Assembly: GCA_030540535.1 (NCBI GenBank)
Contig: JAUNWB010000064.1
Location: forward strand, 1-7,257
Direction: 5' to 3'
Length of the DNA stretch: 7,257 bases
DNA from: Elusimicrobiales bacterium
Lineage (GTDB): Bacteria; Elusimicrobiota; Elusimicrobia; Elusimicrobiales; Elusimicrobiaceae
The notes beneath the pieces are model-generated. The model saw nothing but the letters and a program-made list of their open reading frames with translations, made no database searches and had not been told where the DNA came from. Made by a program: the position numbers and the translations under genes. Positions 6,377-7,257 of the stretch are shown in pieces (positions within the stretch are counted from its first letter, which is position 1; each line of letters starts with the position of its first letter).

Positions 6377-6512
6377 GGTTTGGCGGCATACTTTCATAGT
6401 GTCATCCCCGAAGGTTTTTGTCGGGGATCTACTCCTTAGAAAACAGCAGATTCCCGAACCCTGCGGGCCGCTAACATTCGGGAATGACGTAAGTAAAGTA
6501 AGCCGCCAAACC
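6377..6512. repeat. Palindromic element with 36-nt imperfect inverted arms
   Basis: Left arm 6377-6412 and right arm 6477-6512 are inverted copies matching at 29 of 36 positions without gaps; the outer 11 bases (GGTTTGGCGGC / GCCGCCAAACC) are perfect. Inside, two alternative hairpins can form: ATCCCCGA (6404-6411) with TCGGGGAT (6421-6428), and ATTCCCGAA (6450-6458) with TTCGGGAAT (6477-6485). The layout resembles a MITE or a BIME/REP doublet. Weak candidate target duplications are ATAAA at 6368-6372 and 6515-6519. It lies wholly between the pilin promoter and the pilin ribosome binding site. Confidence 0.75.
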
Positions 6513-6523
6513 GTATAAAGGGG

Positions 6524-6528
6524 GGAGG
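6524..6528 (+). promoter_or_regulatory. Ribosome binding site of the pilin gene
   Basis: GGAGG within the purine run GGGGGAGGG lies four bases before the ATG at 6533. Unlike the genes at 63 and 2675, this gene therefore appears to use a normal leadered start. Confidence 0.75.
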
Positions 6529-6532
6529 GCCC

Positions 6533-7009
6533 ATGTATCAAAATAAAGGTTTTACGTTAATAGAGTTGTTAGTCGTCGTTTTGATTATCGGTATTTTGTC
6601 TTCGGTGGCTCTGCCACAGTATGAAAAAGCGGTGGAAAAGAGCCGGGGAGCAGAAGGTATTATGCTCAGCCGCGCTATTTTCCAGGCCCAGCAGGCATAT
6701 TATATGGCTAACGGACAATACACTCATGATTTAAACGATTTGGACTTAAATATTCCTGGGGAATCTATATCAACTTCGGGCGTTTCCACTCAAAGAACCA
6801 AAAATTTTGACTGCCGGGCCGTTGGTGCCGGTTCCAGCGGTGCGGATTTTTCTAATTTGGCAGTATGCCGCCGAATCGGAAAATCGTATGCAATCGCTTT
6901 TCCTGCAGCGACTTTGCAACATACGTGCATACCTAACCCCGGAAGTGAGCAGGGAGAAAAAATCTGTAAAATACTTACCGGAAAAACAGAGGCGCCGTAT
7001 GAATTTTAA
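6533..7009 (+). CDS. Type IV pilin-like protein (class III prepilin, four cysteines)
   Basis: A 158-residue prepilin. The leader MYQNKG is cut before F7; the mature protein starts FTLIELLVVVLIIGILSSVALPQY, with E5 (residue 11) and the P in the usual position of the long N-terminal helix. The helix continues to about residue 59 (SRAIFQAQQAYYMANGQYTHDL), a layout typical of PilE/PulG-like pilins. The globular part has four cysteines (94, 112, 132, 145), enough for two disulfides; C132 to C145 would give a C-terminal D-region-like loop. CRRIGKSYAIAF and KICKIL look like the pilin family I associate with Elusimicrobium, which is recollection and not a search result. It stands alone between a repeat-rich leader and its own terminator, so it is likely a single-gene unit processed by the upstream prepilin peptidase. 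Whether it is a major or minor subunit cannot be told. Confidence 0.9.
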   Translation: MYQNKGFTLIELLVVVLIIGILSSVALPQYEKAVEKSRGAEGIMLSRAIFQAQQAYYMANGQYTHDLNDLDLNIPGESISTSGVSTQRTKNFDCRAVGAGSSGADFSNLAVCRRIGKSYAIAFPAATLQHTCIPNPGSEQGEKICKILTGKTEAPYEF

Positions 7010-7042
7010 AAAATCCCCAGTGTTAAAAACTGGGGATTTTTT
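7008..7042 (+). terminator. Intrinsic terminator overlapping the pilin stop codon
   Basis: AAAAAATCCCCAG at 7008-7020 pairs perfectly with CTGGGGATTTTTT at 7030-7042. The stem begins inside the TAA stop codon (7007-7009), so the transcript ends almost immediately after the coding region. Confidence 0.9.
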
Positions 7043-7170
7043 ATGTTGTGTTCCTAGCTGTGTTGAAAATATTTAATTGTGCGGTTACGGGGAATTGTTA
7101 TGTATGAAAGCCGTTGGCAATATATTCAAAACGGTGCAGCTCACAAGTAATCAAATGAATGTGGACATGT

Positions 7171-7222
7171 CCCCGGACGCTGCGCGCCGCCCAATGCCTG
7201 CCCCCGGACGCTGCGCGCCGCC
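7171..7222. repeat. 21-bp direct repeat, two copies
   Basis: Identical 21-base copies at 7171-7191 and 7202-7222, 31 bases apart, each beginning CCCCGGACGCTG and ending CGCGCCGCC. They are much richer in G and C than the surrounding AT-rich DNA. A perfect 10-bp palindrome GGACATGTCC (7163-7172) overlaps the first copy. Possible operator pair or remnant of a larger repeat. Confidence 0.7.
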
Positions 7223-7227
7223 AGGGG

Positions 7228-7256
7228 TTGTATTGTTTTTTTTTTTTTGATAACAT
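7228..7256 (+). promoter_or_regulatory. Promoter with a 13-T spacer tract at the window edge
   Basis: TTGTAT at 7228-7233, a 17-base spacer containing 13 consecutive T (7236-7248), then TAACAT at 7251-7256 preceded by TG (TGATAACAT). The layout matches the promoter at 6336-6363 almost base for base outside the -35. A gene is expected to start just past the window, near base 7263 if leaderless. Confidence 0.5.
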
Positions 7257-7257
7257 A

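Noticed and set aside
6362..6439. 25-codon open frame beginning ATGGGGATA
   Set aside because: Its ATG overlaps the predicted -10, so it would not be in the transcript, and it has no ribosome binding site.
6293..6541. Minus-strand 82-codon frame across the palindromic element
   Set aside because: Spans a promoter, inverted repeats and the pilin start; composition and position fit a chance frame.
7100..7150. 16-residue open frame (MYESRWQYIQ...)
   Set aside because: Very short, no convincing ribosome binding site or promoter; nothing supports it as a leader peptide.

Overview
The window looks like a chromosomal segment of a Gram-negative, type-IV-pilin-rich bacterium, most plausibly a gut-associated member of the Elusimicrobiota. 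The reasons are a secreted barrel-like outer membrane protein, a secreted cell-wall amidase, two class III prepilin-type proteins and a prepilin peptidase. One of the pilins has the four-cysteine C-terminal region ending in a C-x12-C pair (KICKIL), a style I associate with Elusimicrobium pilins. The lineage is inferred from protein style only and has not been checked by any search.

Layout. (1) 63-671 (+) encodes a small outer membrane barrel protein. It converges on (2) 2649-556 (-), a secreted zinc N-acetylmuramoyl-L-alanine amidase with a long Ig-like N-terminal half. A bidirectional terminator hairpin (676-704) lies between them, but the amidase frame has no stop before it and runs on antisense into the barrel gene. 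(3) A 25-bp divergent intergenic region (2650-2674) carries two overlapping extended -10 elements, one per strand. (4) To the right, an operon-like run holds a Nif3/YbgI-type dinuclear metal protein (2675-3424), an M20 zinc peptidase (3447-4688) and a small type II/IV pseudopilin (4697-5113), ending at a strong terminator. (5) A prepilin peptidase (5176-5958) follows with its own terminator; it would process both pilin-like proteins here. (6) A 570-bp gene-free stretch (5959-6532) contains three imperfect 110-bp tandem units, a promoter whose spacer is a 12-T tract, and a 136-bp palindromic element with 36-nt arms. (7) A pilin gene follows (6533-7009) with a terminator hairpin overlapping its stop codon. 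(8) The last 215 bases hold a 21-bp direct repeat, a 13-T tract and another extended -10 box at the window edge.

The most notable signals are in the non-coding DNA. An extended -10 of form TGnTAnnAT recurs 6-7 bases before start codons that lack a Shine-Dalgarno sequence, suggesting leaderless transcripts. Two promoters share the architecture TTGnnnnG-T(12/13)-GATAnCAT, in which the homopolymer fills the -35/-10 spacer; this is what a slipped-strand phase switch would look like, and one of the two is upstream of a pilin gene.
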